This document shows, one piece after another, positions 16,478-25,042 of a DNA stretch of 49,780 nucleotides. The notes below the pieces were generated by a model. The model ran no database searches. It was given only the letters and a program-made list of their open reading frames with translations, and was not told where the DNA came from. Origin of the DNA: Lutibacter sp. (GTDB lineage Bacteria; Bacteroidota; Bacteroidia; Flavobacteriales; Flavobacteriaceae); contig DAIDMK010000019.1 of assembly GCA_027449025.1 (NCBI GenBank), forward strand, positions 1 through 49,780, in the 5' to 3' direction. Both the position numbers and the translations under genes were made by a program. Within the stretch, counting starts at the first letter, position 1; the number at the start of each line of letters is the position of its first letter.

Positions 16478-17749
16478 ATGGCTGTAAATTTATTATTAGG
16501 ATTACAATGGGGAGATGAAGGAAAAGGCAAAATTGTTGACGTTCTCACATCCAAATACGATATAATTGCTAGATTTCAAGGAGGCCCAAATGCCGGACAC
16601 ACCCTAATTTTTGATGGGCACAAGCACGTTTTACACACCATCCCTTCTGGTATCTTCCATAAAAATGCGATGAATCTTGTAGGCAATGGCGTTGTGATAG
16701 ATCCCGTAATTTTCAAAAAAGAATTAGAAAACTTAGAAAAATTTAATTTAGACATAAAATCTAAATTGTTAATTTCCAGAAAAGCCCACTTAATTTTACC
16801 AACACATCGGTTGTTAGATGCAGCTAGCGAAACTTCAAAAGGAAAAGCAAAAATTGGTTCAACCCTAAAAGGAATTGGACCAACTTATATGGATAAAACC
16901 GGAAGAAACGGAATGCGAGTTGGAGATTTAGAATTGGATAACTGGAAAGAAAAATATCATGCATTGACAGAGAAACACTTGAATATGCTTGAATTCTTTA
17001 AAGTTGAAATCGAATTTGATTTACAGGAACTAGAAAAAGAATTTTTTGGTGCAATTGAAGTTTTAAAACAACTTACTTTTATTGACAGTGAAGAATATTT
17101 AAATGAGGCTATCAAAAACAAAAAAACTATTTTGGCTGAAGGGGCTCAAGGTTCTATGTTAGACATTGATTTTGGTACATATCCTTATGTGACTTCTTCA
17201 AACACTACAGCAGCCGGCGCTTGTACAGGTTTAGGTGTTGCACCAAATAAAATTGGCGAGGTTTTTGGAATATTTAAAGCATATACCACTCGTGTTGGTT
17301 CAGGACCTTTTCCTACCGAATTATTTGATGAAGACGGTGAAACTATGGGAAGAGTTGGACAAGAATTTGGCGCCACAACAGGAAGACCGCGCCGTTGCGG
17401 CTGGTTGGATTTGGTAGTGTTGAAATATGCTGTTCAAATTAGTGGTGTTACCCAATTGATTATGATGAAAGGAGATGTGCTTTCAGGATTTTCCACATTA
17501 AAAGCTTGCACTTCATACAATTATCAAGGAACGGAAATTAGCCACCTTCCTTACAATATTGAGGAACATAATGTTACACCTATTTATACAGAATTTAAAG
17601 GTTGGAAACAAGATTTAACAGGAATGACAAGCGCAGCAACAATGCCAAAAGAATTAAACGACTATATTAAGTTTATCGAAGATTTTGTTGAAGTTCCAAT
17701 AAAAATTGTTTCTGTTGGCCCAGATAGAAAACAAACAATCATAAGGTAA
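16478..17749 (+). CDS. purA: Adenylosuccinate synthetase
   Basis: GTP-dependent condensation of IMP with aspartate, the first committed step to AMP; cytosolic. The 423 residues fit the family. Visible motifs: LQWGDEGKGKIVD (P-loop-like, 9-21), FQGGPNAGHT, VGNGVVIDP, STLKGIGPTYMDKTGRNGMRVGD, LAEGAQGSMLDIDFGTYPYVTSS, TTGRPRRCGWLDLV, and the guanine-binding end SVGPDRKQT. It is followed by a strong terminator, closing the fur-purA unit. Confidence 0.98.
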   Translation: MAVNLLLGLQWGDEGKGKIVDVLTSKYDIIARFQGGPNAGHTLIFDGHKHVLHTIPSGIFHKNAMNLVGNGVVIDPVIFKKELENLEKFNLDIKSKLLISRKAHLILPTHRLLDAASETSKGKAKIGSTLKGIGPTYMDKTGRNGMRVGDLELDNWKEKYHALTEKHLNMLEFFKVEIEFDLQELEKEFFGAIEVLKQLTFIDSEEYLNEAIKNKKTILAEGAQGSMLDIDFGTYPYVTSSNTTAAGACTGLGVAPNKIGEVFGIFKAYTTRVGSGPFPTELFDEDGETMGRVGQEFGATTGRPRRCGWLDLVVLKYAVQISGVTQLIMMKGDVLSGFSTLKACTSYNYQGTEISHLPYNIEEHNVTPIYTEFKGWKQDLTGMTSAATMPKELNDYIKFIEDFVEVPIKIVSVGPDRKQTIIR

Positions 17750-17754
17750 AAAAT

Positions 17755-17783
17755 AAAAAAGCTTCAAAATTTGAAGCTTTTTT
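17755..17783 (+). terminator. Terminator after purA
   Basis: GCTTCAAA (17761-17768) and TTTGAAGC (17770-17777) form a stem flanked by an A run on the left and a T run (17778-17783) on the right, so it works best on the plus strand. It lies six bases past the purA stop. Confidence 0.85.
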
Positions 17784-17822
17784 ATTTTAAGTGGTTTTAG
17801 AAATTACATCCTACTTTTTCAT

Positions 17823-17830
17823 TAGTTTTG
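17823..17830 (+). promoter_or_regulatory. Candidate -7 box for the OstA-like gene
   Basis: TAGTTTTG fits TAnnTTTG, 17 bp upstream of the TTG start at 17848 and after the purA terminator. Confidence 0.5.
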
Positions 17831-17847
17831 TATCAAAATAAATAAGT

Positions 17848-19503
17848 TTGAAAAAATTACTTCTCGTCGTTATCATATTTATTAGTATTTCAGGGTTTTC
17901 TCAAACAAAAAAAATTAAAATCCTTAAAGCCGATAATACTTTTACAGATCCCAAATTTCCGGATGCCACTATTTCCATGGGAAATGTTTTCATAGAACAT
18001 GAAGGCGCAACTTTACGTTGTGACAAAGCCTATATTTATCAGGAAAAAAAATTGGTAAAGGCAATGGGAAACGTTGTTATAAACCAAGGCGACACCATTG
18101 TGCAAACCAGCAAATATGCCGATTATGATGCCCAAAAAAAAATAGCGACTTCATGGGGAGAGGTGGTATTGAAAGACGAGGTAATGACCTTGCAAACAGA
18201 TACTTTAAAATTTAACAGGGAAACACAACAGCTATACTATAAAAGTGGCGGAACAATTACCGATGCAACCAATGTGTTAAAAAGCAAAATTGGCGACTAT
18301 TATTTGCGCACCAAAAAATTTCAGGCTTTTACCAATGTTGAAGTTACTGGTAAGGACAGTAAGGTGGTTTCAAACCATCTCGATTATTATACCAATACTG
18401 GAATCGCCGATTTGCTAGGACCTTCTACCATCATAAGCAAACAAGATTCTATTTATACTGAAAAAGGACACCACAATTCAAAAACAAATATATCGCACTT
18501 TTTAAAAAATTCTAAAATATTCTACAATGACAGGACAATTGAAGGCGATAGTTTGTATTACAATAAAAATATTGAATTTGCTTCTGCAACCGGCAATATC
18601 ATTGTGGTGGACACCATCAATAAATCAGTTATAAAAGGTGGTTATGCCGAATATTTTAAATTGAAAGATTCTGTTTTTATCATCAAAAAAGCGGTAGCGA
18701 TTTCAATCATAGAAAAAGATTCTGTTTTTATCCATGGTGATAAATTGATGGTCACAGGAAAAGTGGAAGATCGTATTGTAAGAGCCTATAATCGCGTAAA
18801 ATTTTTTAAATCGGATTTGCAAGGGAAATGCGATTCCTTAATTACGTTTGAAAAAACTGGATTGACCAAATTACTTGTAAATCCGGTAATGTGGACACAA
18901 GGAAATCAGATAACGGGAGATACCATTCATTTAATCTCAAATCCAAAAACAGAACAACTCGACTCTTTAAAAATATTAAATAACGCCTTTATGGTGCAAA
19001 AAGATTCCGCAGGATATAGCCAATTAAAGGGTAAAAACATGTACGGAAAATTTAATAACAACGCGCTAAAATCTCTAGATGTTGTAGGAAATAGTGAAGT
19101 TATTTTCTATATCAGAAATGACCTTCACGAACTGATTGGAATTACTAGAATGAAGAGCAGTAAAGATATTTTCATCACCTTGGAAAATAATGAAATTGAA
19201 TCCATCGATTTTAATAAAAAACCTGAAGGAAAAACCTATCCGCAATCAAAACTTCCTAAAAATGAAGAAATTTTAAAAGGATTCATTTGGAGAGAAAAAG
19301 AACGTCCACTCAACAAGGAAGGCATTTTCATTTATGATGATATAGAAATTAATGAAAAGGAAAGTAAAAAAATTAAAACTAAAGAAATAGAGACTAAAAA
19401 GGTTGAAGCTATAGAAACTGAGACTAAAGAAGTAGAAAATTTAGAAATAGAGACTAAAAAGGTTGAAACTATAGAAACTGAGGCTAAAGAAGAAAAAAAC
19501 TAA
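17848..19503 (+). CDS. OstA/LptA-like exported protein
   Basis: 551 residues starting at TTG, which is supported because the next residues form an immediate signal peptide (KKLLLVVIIFISISGFSQ). The rest is repeated beta-strand sequence of the OstA/LptA type (ATLRCDKAYIYQ, KAMGNVVINQGDTI, SNHLDYYTNTG, TIEGDSLYYNKN), related to the periplasmic LPS-transport bridge LptA and the N-domain of LptD. It may take part in lipopolysaccharide or envelope lipid transport; this is inferred from fold similarity only. The last 40 residues are a highly charged K/E/T tail made by a 60-bp tandem duplication. The aminotransferase gene begins 21 bases after the stop, so the pair is probably one operon. Confidence 0.85.
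   Translation: MKKLLLVVIIFISISGFSQTKKIKILKADNTFTDPKFPDATISMGNVFIEHEGATLRCDKAYIYQEKKLVKAMGNVVINQGDTIVQTSKYADYDAQKKIATSWGEVVLKDEVMTLQTDTLKFNRETQQLYYKSGGTITDATNVLKSKIGDYYLRTKKFQAFTNVEVTGKDSKVVSNHLDYYTNTGIADLLGPSTIISKQDSIYTEKGHHNSKTNISHFLKNSKIFYNDRTIEGDSLYYNKNIEFASATGNIIVVDTINKSVIKGGYAEYFKLKDSVFIIKKAVAISIIEKDSVFIHGDKLMVTGKVEDRIVRAYNRVKFFKSDLQGKCDSLITFEKTGLTKLLVNPVMWTQGNQITGDTIHLISNPKTEQLDSLKILNNAFMVQKDSAGYSQLKGKNMYGKFNNNALKSLDVVGNSEVIFYIRNDLHELIGITRMKSSKDIFITLENNEIESIDFNKKPEGKTYPQSKLPKNEEILKGFIWREKERPLNKEGIFIYDDIEINEKESKKIKTKEIETKKVEAIETETKEVENLEIETKKVETIETEAKEEKN
19381..19500 (+). repeat. 60-bp tandem repeat in the OstA-like C-terminal tail
   Basis: 19381-19440 and 19441-19500 are in-frame copies of one 60-bp unit, identical at most positions (AGAAATAGAGACTAAAAAGG is shared exactly). 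Each encodes 20 residues of the pattern EIETKKVE.IETE.KE. Inside each unit there is a weaker period of a few codons (ETK). After the stop codon at 19501 the DNA reads AAAGAAATAGA again, the start of a third, degenerate unit. Confidence 0.9.
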
Positions 19504-19524
19504 AGAAATAGAAATTACAAGAAG

Positions 19525-20727
19525 TTGAAAGAAGATTTTTTTAAATATCAGGCACAAACATCCCCTCACCCATTGGCCATTGAAATTTCTCATGCAAATG
19601 GCAGTTATGTGTATGGGTCTAACGGTAAAGAATATTTAGATTTTGTTGCCGGTGTTTCGGCAAATACCTTGGGACACAATCACCCTAAAATTTCTCAAGC
19701 TATCAAAAATCAAGTGGACAAATACACGCACGTAATGGTTTATGGCGAATTTGTGCAACAACCTCAAGTTGATCTGTGTAAATTATTGGCAGCAAATTTA
19801 CCAAAACCTTTAGAAACAGTTTATTTAACAAATTCGGGTACTGAAGCTACTGAAGGTGCCTTGAAATTAGCCAAACGCTTTACTGGAAGAAGTGAAATTA
19901 TTGCCGCAAAATTTGGCTACCACGGCAATACACAGGGATCGATGAGTGTTTGTGGCGCCGAAGAACAAAATAGTGCTTTCAGACCTTTAATTCCTGGTAT
20001 AAAATTTATTGCCTTCAATAATTTAAACGATTTAGATAAAATAACCACCAATACCGCTGGCGTTATTTTAGAAACGATTCAAGGTGGTGCGGGATTTATT
20101 GAGTCACAAAATGATTATTTAAAAAAAGTCAAAGACAAATGCACCGAAGTTGGCGCCTTGCTTATTTTAGATGAAATACAATCAGGAATTGGCCGTACAG
20201 GAAAATTATTCGGATTTGAAAATTACAATGTTGTTCCAGATATTATTGTTGCAGGAAAAGGTTTGGGAGGCGGAATGCCAATAGGTGCTTTTATTTCATC
20301 ATTCCAAATTATGGACTGTTTAAAACAACACCCAAAACTTGGACATATCACCACTTTTGGCGGACATCCGGTAATTGCCGCGGCAGCACTGGCAACTTTG
20401 ACTGCATTACTTAATTCGGACTTGATTGAACAAACCCTTCAGAAAGAAAAATTATTTAGAAAATTATTGGTTCATCCTTTAATTACTGAAATTAGAGGAA
20501 AGGGTTTAATGCTTGCTCCTATGGTTGAAAGCAGCGAAATGGCCTCTAAAATTATCTTAAAATGCCTCGATAGAGGTGTAATTATGTTTTGGTTATTGTT
20601 TGAAGGAAAAGCCATCAGAATTACACCACCGCTTACCATTTCAGAGGATGAAATATACAAAGGTTGTAATATTTTAATTGAAGTTCTAAATGAAATTCTG
20701 ATAGAATACCAAACATCCACTAAATAA
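19525..20727 (+). CDS. Class III PLP aminotransferase (acetylornithine-type)
   Basis: 400-residue fold-type I aminotransferase. The TTG start at 19525 gives the usual N-terminus KEDFFKYQAQTSPHP; the next in-frame ATG lies far inside the conserved part. Motifs: NSGTEATEGALKLAKR (phosphate-binding), KFGYHGNTQGS, LLILDEIQSGIGRTGK with Asp216 for the pyridine nitrogen, and Lys245 in IVAGKGLGGGMPIGAF for the Schiff base. Subfamily resembles acetylornithine/succinylornithine or other omega-aminotransferases, but no arginine genes flank it, so the substrate is open. Probably cotranscribed with the OstA-like gene. Confidence 0.9.
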   Translation: MKEDFFKYQAQTSPHPLAIEISHANGSYVYGSNGKEYLDFVAGVSANTLGHNHPKISQAIKNQVDKYTHVMVYGEFVQQPQVDLCKLLAANLPKPLETVYLTNSGTEATEGALKLAKRFTGRSEIIAAKFGYHGNTQGSMSVCGAEEQNSAFRPLIPGIKFIAFNNLNDLDKITTNTAGVILETIQGGAGFIESQNDYLKKVKDKCTEVGALLILDEIQSGIGRTGKLFGFENYNVVPDIIVAGKGLGGGMPIGAFISSFQIMDCLKQHPKLGHITTFGGHPVIAAAALATLTALLNSDLIEQTLQKEKLFRKLLVHPLITEIRGKGLMLAPMVESSEMASKIILKCLDRGVIMFWLLFEGKAIRITPPLTISEDEIYKGCNILIEVLNEILIEYQTSTK

Positions 20728-20778
20728 TTTAGACTCCTAACCTATTATAAAATTACACATTGGTTAAAATTATGTTAA

Positions 20779-20807
20779 TACAGTACCTGTTTATGCATAG
20801 TACTGTA
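20779..20807 (+). promoter_or_regulatory. Inverted repeat upstream of small ORF, candidate operator
   Basis: TACAGTAC (20779-20786) and GTACTGTA (20800-20807) are perfect 8-base arms separated by 13 bases, 60 bp before the 40-codon ORF. The spacing (21 bp centre to centre) suits a dimeric regulator. No exact TAnnTTTG box was found; TATGTTTT at 20814-20821 is one mismatch away. Confidence 0.4.
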
Positions 20808-20866
20808 ACAAAATATGTTTTTACGCGTCTTTTAATAAAAATACTGACAACTAAAAACCATATATT

Positions 20867-20989
20867 ATGAAAACAACAAATTTAAACTCATCAGAAAAAA
20901 ACAAAAAAAATGTGCCTTTTGCAAACTTTACTTCAGTCAAACGCGTACAATGGGACAAATATAGAAGATATGGAATATTTGTTTCTTAA
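20867..20989 (+). CDS. Small protein, 40 residues, unknown function
   Basis: ATG 20867 opens 40 codons ending TAA at 20987-20989. The N-terminal half is polar (MKTTNLNSSEKNKKN), the C-terminal half is more conserved-looking with aromatic and basic residues (FTSVKRVQWDKYRRYGIFVS). There is no signal peptide or membrane segment. Support for a real gene: it has its own upstream region with an 8+8 inverted repeat, a perfect terminator 34 bp downstream, and it fills an otherwise empty 340-bp gap. I do not recognise the family. It could be a small regulatory or toxin-like peptide, or a chance ORF in a small-RNA gene. Confidence 0.5.
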   Translation: MKTTNLNSSEKNKKNVPFANFTSVKRVQWDKYRRYGIFVS

Positions 20990-21023
20990 AAAACTACTCT
21001 ATAAAATTCAGATTTATAGAAAC

Positions 21024-21052
21024 AAAAAATGCACCAAAAAGGTGCATTTTTT
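21024..21052. terminator. Bidirectional terminator between small ORF and SPFH gene
   Basis: AAAAAATGCACC (21024-21035) and GGTGCATTTTTT (21041-21052) form a perfect 12-bp stem with an AAAAA loop and T runs on both strands. It serves the small gene on plus and the SPFH gene on minus. Confidence 0.9.
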
Positions 21053-21071
21053 ATAGGTATTTATCATATAA

Positions 21072-21902
21072 TTATTGATTTCCTAAAATAATTGGCATCC
21101 CACTTTTTCCGCTTCCAATAACAATAACCTTACTGTTAGGAGATTCTGATAATTTTATAGTGGCTTCAATACCTTTATCCTGAAGAATTTGATCATTTAA
21201 TGAAGCGCTTAATATTCGGTTGGCATCTGCCTTACCTTTTGCCTCAATAATTTGTTTTTCCGCCTCTTTGGATGCGGTTATCAACCTAAATTCATATTCC
21301 AAGGATTCTTGTTCTTGCTTCAATTTACTTTCAATCGCTGTTTTAATGGTTGCAGGAAGGGTAACATCCCTCACCAAAATAGCATTTAATTGTACGTATT
21401 GAGGTTCAACAATTTTTTTTGTTTCTTCAAAAATCTCTGATTGAATAGCATCCCTTTTTGTTGAATATAATTGCTCAGGCGTATATCTACCAACCACGCT
21501 TCTGGTGGCTGAACGTACGGCAGGAATTATAACACTTGAAAGATAATCCTGACCCCTTGTTTGATGCAACAATCCAACCGTGGCAGCTGTGGGCTGATAT
21601 AAAACTGAAGCATCCAATTTAATTTCAAGACCATTGGCTGATAAAACCAACATTTCTCTTTCTAACAATTCTTGTTGTCTTACATTATAAACAAATACTT
21701 TGTTCCAAGGTGCAACGATATGAAACCCTTCACCCAAAGGTGGCTCATCGGTAACTACACCTCCACCAAATGTTTTATACAACACGCCTACTTCTCCAGA
21801 ATTAATTGTTGTCGTTGATTTTGATAAAAAGATAATAAGTATAATTACACCTATTATTATTGGCATTAAATTTTTTGGCAATTGTAATTGTCCGTTGCTC
21901 AT
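21072..21902 (-). CDS. Prohibitin-like SPFH-domain membrane protein
   Basis: 276 residues. One N-terminal membrane segment (about 11-28, LMPIIIGVIILIIFLS) is followed by an SPFH/band 7 domain (about 30-195; INSGEVGVLYKTFGG, GEGFHIVAPWNKVFVYNVRQQE, GRYTPEQLYS) and an Ala/Glu-rich coiled coil (ASKEAEKQIIEAKGKADANR). This is the prohibitin/HflC type that forms large membrane rings and often modulates FtsH-type proteases; that role is inferred. It stands alone, with a promoter box at 21926-21933 and a shared terminator downstream. Confidence 0.92.
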   Translation of the reverse strand: MSNGQLQLPKNLMPIIIGVIILIIFLSKSTTTINSGEVGVLYKTFGGGVVTDEPPLGEGFHIVAPWNKVFVYNVRQQELLEREMLVLSANGLEIKLDASVLYQPTAATVGLLHQTRGQDYLSSVIIPAVRSATRSVVGRYTPEQLYSTKRDAIQSEIFEETKKIVEPQYVQLNAILVRDVTLPATIKTAIESKLKQEQESLEYEFRLITASKEAEKQIIEAKGKADANRILSASLNDQILQDKGIEATIKLSESPNSKVIVIGSGKSGMPIILGNQ

Positions 21903-21925
21903 ATTTTTCTATTTTAGTATTTGTT

Positions 21926-21933
21926 CAAATATA
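21926..21933 (-). promoter_or_regulatory. Candidate -7 box for SPFH gene
   Basis: TATATTTG on the minus strand fits TAnnTTTG, 24 bp before the ATG. Confidence 0.5.
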
Positions 21934-22037
21934 CGAAAGAAAATTATAATGGCTAAATTTGTATGAGAATTTAAGCTTCTGCAAATCAGTTTGTTATTAA
22001 AATAAAATTGTCTTTTCAGTTTTATTTCAAAAAGAAA

Positions 22038-24065
22038 TCAAATCTTACCATAATATTTTCTGGTAAACCATTCTAAACTTAATAAAACCACAATCAATCC
22101 AAGAATCCATTTCCAATTAATTAAAGCTGTTTTTGTTATGGTATTTTTTTGAATGCTTTTAAACCTTTCATCCTTTTTTAAATATTCTATTAAATTTTGC
22201 TCCTGATTGTTATAAAAAGTTAATCCATCAGTTTCATTAGAAATCTTTTTTAAGAGCTGGTCATTGGCATTGGTGAATTGCGCTTCAATTTCAAAAGGCA
22301 AAATTTTAAAACTTCCCGAAATGCTATTATCCTGATTTTCAACTTGAACTGTATAGATATATTCTCCGAAAGGAATCGTTGGAAGTTCTACAACAAACCT
22401 ATTGTTTAACGCGGCAAAAGGAATTTTTTTAACGAAATTTGATACTTCATTTGAAACAGTCAACCAAAGTTTGCTTCTATTGTCAAAATTGAAATTCTCA
22501 TCAACATAACTTGCAGAAATTTGAATAATTTCATTCGCATAATAAATGGGCTTTATAGTTACACTCAATCTATTTTTTGAATCCGTTGAAACCAAATAAT
22601 GAATTAAACCTGCCATAAAACCATCAAAACGTTCAAAAGTTTTATTTTCCACAAAACTGTTCATTCGCCAGCGCCAAGAATTCTCACCAAATAAAACGGC
22701 AGCTTTTTGACCTGTATTTTCAAAAGTAACCAATAACGGTTTTTGTGTTGCTATGTTTCCGATTTTTTGAAACAATAAAGATTGGTAAGGTACCGAAAAT
22801 GAAATCTCTCCAAAATAATCTTCAATGGGCGAAAAATTAGAGAAATCAATATCCGTACTTAAAAAAGTAGCATAATTTGAATTGAAAATCGGTCGATAAT
22901 TTTCTTGTTCTGTACTTATCTTTTTTGAAAAACTTGGCTGAACACTATTTAAAAAATTCCAATCAGTGCTTCGCCCAGTAATCACAAAATAATTTAACTT
23001 CTTTTTGTTGATTTCAGCAAAAATATTTTTAAACTGCACATTAGGCTGATAAAGTATAACCAATTGGTAATCAGAAATATTATTTTTATAATTAGCAAGA
23101 GTTGAAACCGTAACTGTGCGTTGTTTATTGCTTTCTATGGCCTTTTTCAGCATTCCTAAATCGGGATGAACAATGGCTGTTAAAATAAGGATTTTAGATT
23201 TTTCCTCGATAACATTGATACTGAAATTTTTTGTATTATTCAGCGTATTTTGCTCATTTTCCAATTGATCGACAGTGGCTGTATAAAATTGTGTTCCTAC
23301 TGTATTGGCAGTTAAATAAAATGAAGCTGTCCTAACATTTTGCGATGCTGAAAATTGAAATTTCTCTGAGTAAACTTTCGTTGCTTTATGATAAACGTTA
23401 AGATTCTTTGTAAGTGATTTACTTCCAGTATAGTTGATAAAAAGCTCAACTGGCAGTTGATTGTTTATAAAAGAGTAAGGATTTACATTTAATTGATTGA
23501 TGTAAATATCATCAAAAACAGTGGTGTCACCAACTATAAAAGGGAAGACAGGACTCTTATAGTTTACAAATTCCACTGAGTTTCCTACTGTTTGGTTGCC
23601 ATCCGAAATTAAAATCACAGGACTTGAGCCTGTTTTGTAGAGTTTAGAAAATTCTTGAAAAGGCAGCGATAAGTTGGTTTGACTTTCCTTAAAATTTAGT
23701 TCAGCCAATGGATACAATCCATTTCCAAAACCGAAAAAACTGATGTTATATTTATTATTTAACTCTTTGTCTTCCTTTAGTTTTTCAACTAAACTTTCTA
23801 CTTCTTCATTTTGTGAGTTGAATTTAATGGATTTTGAATTATCAACCGCAACCAATAAATTTGGTTTTATTGTTTCAATATTGTTTTTTTTTAATGAAGG
23901 ATTTATCAACAATAATAAAATCAAAAAAATGGTCGAAAATCTAAAAAAGAAAAGCCAATAATCTAATTGGCTTCGCTCTTTATTTTTCCATAAATATTGA
24001 AAAACAGCTATAAATAATGCAACAAATACCGCCAATATTATCAATAACAATTCTTCAGTTTCCAT
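22038..24065 (-). CDS. VWA-like membrane protein of unknown function
   Basis: 675 residues. Two N-terminal membrane segments (about 5-24 and 36-55) precede a von Willebrand A-like domain whose MIDAS DxSxS is seen as DNSKS (75-79), with a later Asp in VILISDGNQT (154). A long beta-rich region follows, then a segment like a glutamine-amidotransferase-related fold (SKILILTAIVHPDLGMLKKAI), and a final membrane segment (WKWILGLIVVLLSLEWF). This layout resembles Bacteroidota VWA/BatA-associated membrane proteins of unknown role. The bulk is predicted periplasmic. No MoxR or Bat genes are adjacent. Its upstream gap (to fabG) holds two repeat elements. Confidence 0.75.
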   Translation of the reverse strand: METEELLLIILAVFVALFIAVFQYLWKNKERSQLDYWLFFFRFSTIFLILLLLINPSLKKNNIETIKPNLLVAVDNSKSIKFNSQNEEVESLVEKLKEDKELNNKYNISFFGFGNGLYPLAELNFKESQTNLSLPFQEFSKLYKTGSSPVILISDGNQTVGNSVEFVNYKSPVFPFIVGDTTVFDDIYINQLNVNPYSFINNQLPVELFINYTGSKSLTKNLNVYHKATKVYSEKFQFSASQNVRTASFYLTANTVGTQFYTATVDQLENEQNTLNNTKNFSINVIEEKSKILILTAIVHPDLGMLKKAIESNKQRTVTVSTLANYKNNISDYQLVILYQPNVQFKNIFAEINKKKLNYFVITGRSTDWNFLNSVQPSFSKKISTEQENYRPIFNSNYATFLSTDIDFSNFSPIEDYFGEISFSVPYQSLLFQKIGNIATQKPLLVTFENTGQKAAVLFGENSWRWRMNSFVENKTFERFDGFMAGLIHYLVSTDSKNRLSVTIKPIYYANEIIQISASYVDENFNFDNRSKLWLTVSNEVSNFVKKIPFAALNNRFVVELPTIPFGEYIYTVQVENQDNSISGSFKILPFEIEAQFTNANDQLLKKISNETDGLTFYNNQEQNLIEYLKKDERFKSIQKNTITKTALINWKWILGLIVVLLSLEWFTRKYYGKI

Positions 24066-24198
24066 TTTAATTTATAATTGTAATTCCTATACCTAGCCTT
24101 TTCTGAAGGAAAGGGAGTTTGTTTAAACTTAAATTCAAAATTTAAAATTTATGCAATTTTTTAGTCTATTTTCTATTTTCCTTTCAACCCATAGAACA

Positions 24199-24224
24199 GA
24201 CAGGTCACGACCTGTCCCTACTTT
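24199..24224. repeat. Dispersed palindromic repeat, copy 2
   Basis: GACAGGTC-AC-GACCTGTC (24199-24216) followed by CCTACTTT. It matches the copy at 5835-5860 with one difference in the palindrome centre, and like it lies between two minus-strand genes just after an upstream stop. Confidence 0.75.
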
Positions 24225-24236
24225 ATTTTTTTTATT

Positions 24237-24256
24237 CCCCCTTCGGGGGCTAGGGG
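24237..24256. repeat. GC-rich UUCG-loop hairpin just after fabG
   Basis: CCCCC-TTCG-GGGG followed by CTAGGGGG, starting three bases past the fabG stop on the minus strand. On the plus strand it is a classic C(UUCG)G tetraloop hairpin. It stands out in an AT-rich region and resembles intergenic repeats I have seen in related genomes. No U run follows on the minus strand. Confidence 0.6.
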
Positions 24257-24259
24257 GCT

Positions 24260-25000
24260 TTACATTCCCCCATCAACGCTCAATGTTTGTCCGGTAATAT
24301 ATGAACTCATATCAGAAGCTAAAAATACGCAGGCATTTGCAATATCTTCTGGAGTTCCTCCGCGTTTTAATGGAATGGCATCTCGCCATTGTTTCACTGT
24401 TTCTTCTGGCAAATTGGCCGTCATTTCAGTCTCAATAAAACCTGGCGCAATCACATTGCTACGTATATTTCTTGAACCCAATTCCAAGGCAACTGATTTA
24501 GAAAAACCAATAATTCCGGCTTTAGAAGCCGCATAATTTGCCTGTCCGGCATTTCCTTTTAATCCAACCACCGAACTCATATTGATAATAGAACCCGAAC
24601 GTTGTTTCATCATCGGTCTAATAACTGCTTTTGTTAAATTGAAAACCGATTTTAAATTTACTTCAATCACCGTATCAAAGTCCTCTTCAGAAATTCGCAT
24701 CAACAAATTGTCTTTTGTAATTCCTGCATTATTTATTAAAATATCTATGGTTCCAAATTCTTTTAAAACTTCGGCCACCAATTCTTGGGCAGCTTCATAA
24801 TTTGCCGCATTTGATTTGTAGCCCTTTGCTTTTACGCCAAAAGTCATCAATTCCTTCTCCAATGCTTCCGCTGCTTCACTGGATGAACTGTATGTAAAAG
24901 CCACGTTTGCACCATGTTTTACAAAAGTTTCAGCAATTCCTTTTCCTATCCCTCTGGTTGCTCCTGTAATTAAAGCCGTTTTGTTTTCTAAAAGTTTCAT
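24260..25000 (-). CDS. fabG: 3-Oxoacyl-[ACP] reductase FabG
   Basis: NADPH-dependent reduction of 3-oxoacyl-ACP in type II fatty acid synthesis; short-chain dehydrogenase fold, cytosolic. 246 residues. Cofactor loop TGATRGIGKG (13-22), structural NNAGIT, and the catalytic Ser-Tyr-Lys as SSVVG followed by YAASK, are all present, with the FabG-like end SSYITGQTLSVDGGM. The close match to FabG throughout makes it the housekeeping enzyme rather than a general SDR, though no fab or acpP genes flank it. A TATATTTG box lies 43 bp before the ATG. Confidence 0.93.
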   Translation of the reverse strand: MKLLENKTALITGATRGIGKGIAETFVKHGANVAFTYSSSSEAAEALEKELMTFGVKAKGYKSNAANYEAAQELVAEVLKEFGTIDILINNAGITKDNLLMRISEEDFDTVIEVNLKSVFNLTKAVIRPMMKQRSGSIINMSSVVGLKGNAGQANYAASKAGIIGFSKSVALELGSRNIRSNVIAPGFIETEMTANLPEETVKQWRDAIPLKRGGTPEDIANACVFLASDMSSYITGQTLSVDGGM

Positions 25001-25042
25001 GTTGTATTGTTATTATAGTTTCTTTTAATTTTTTCAACAATT

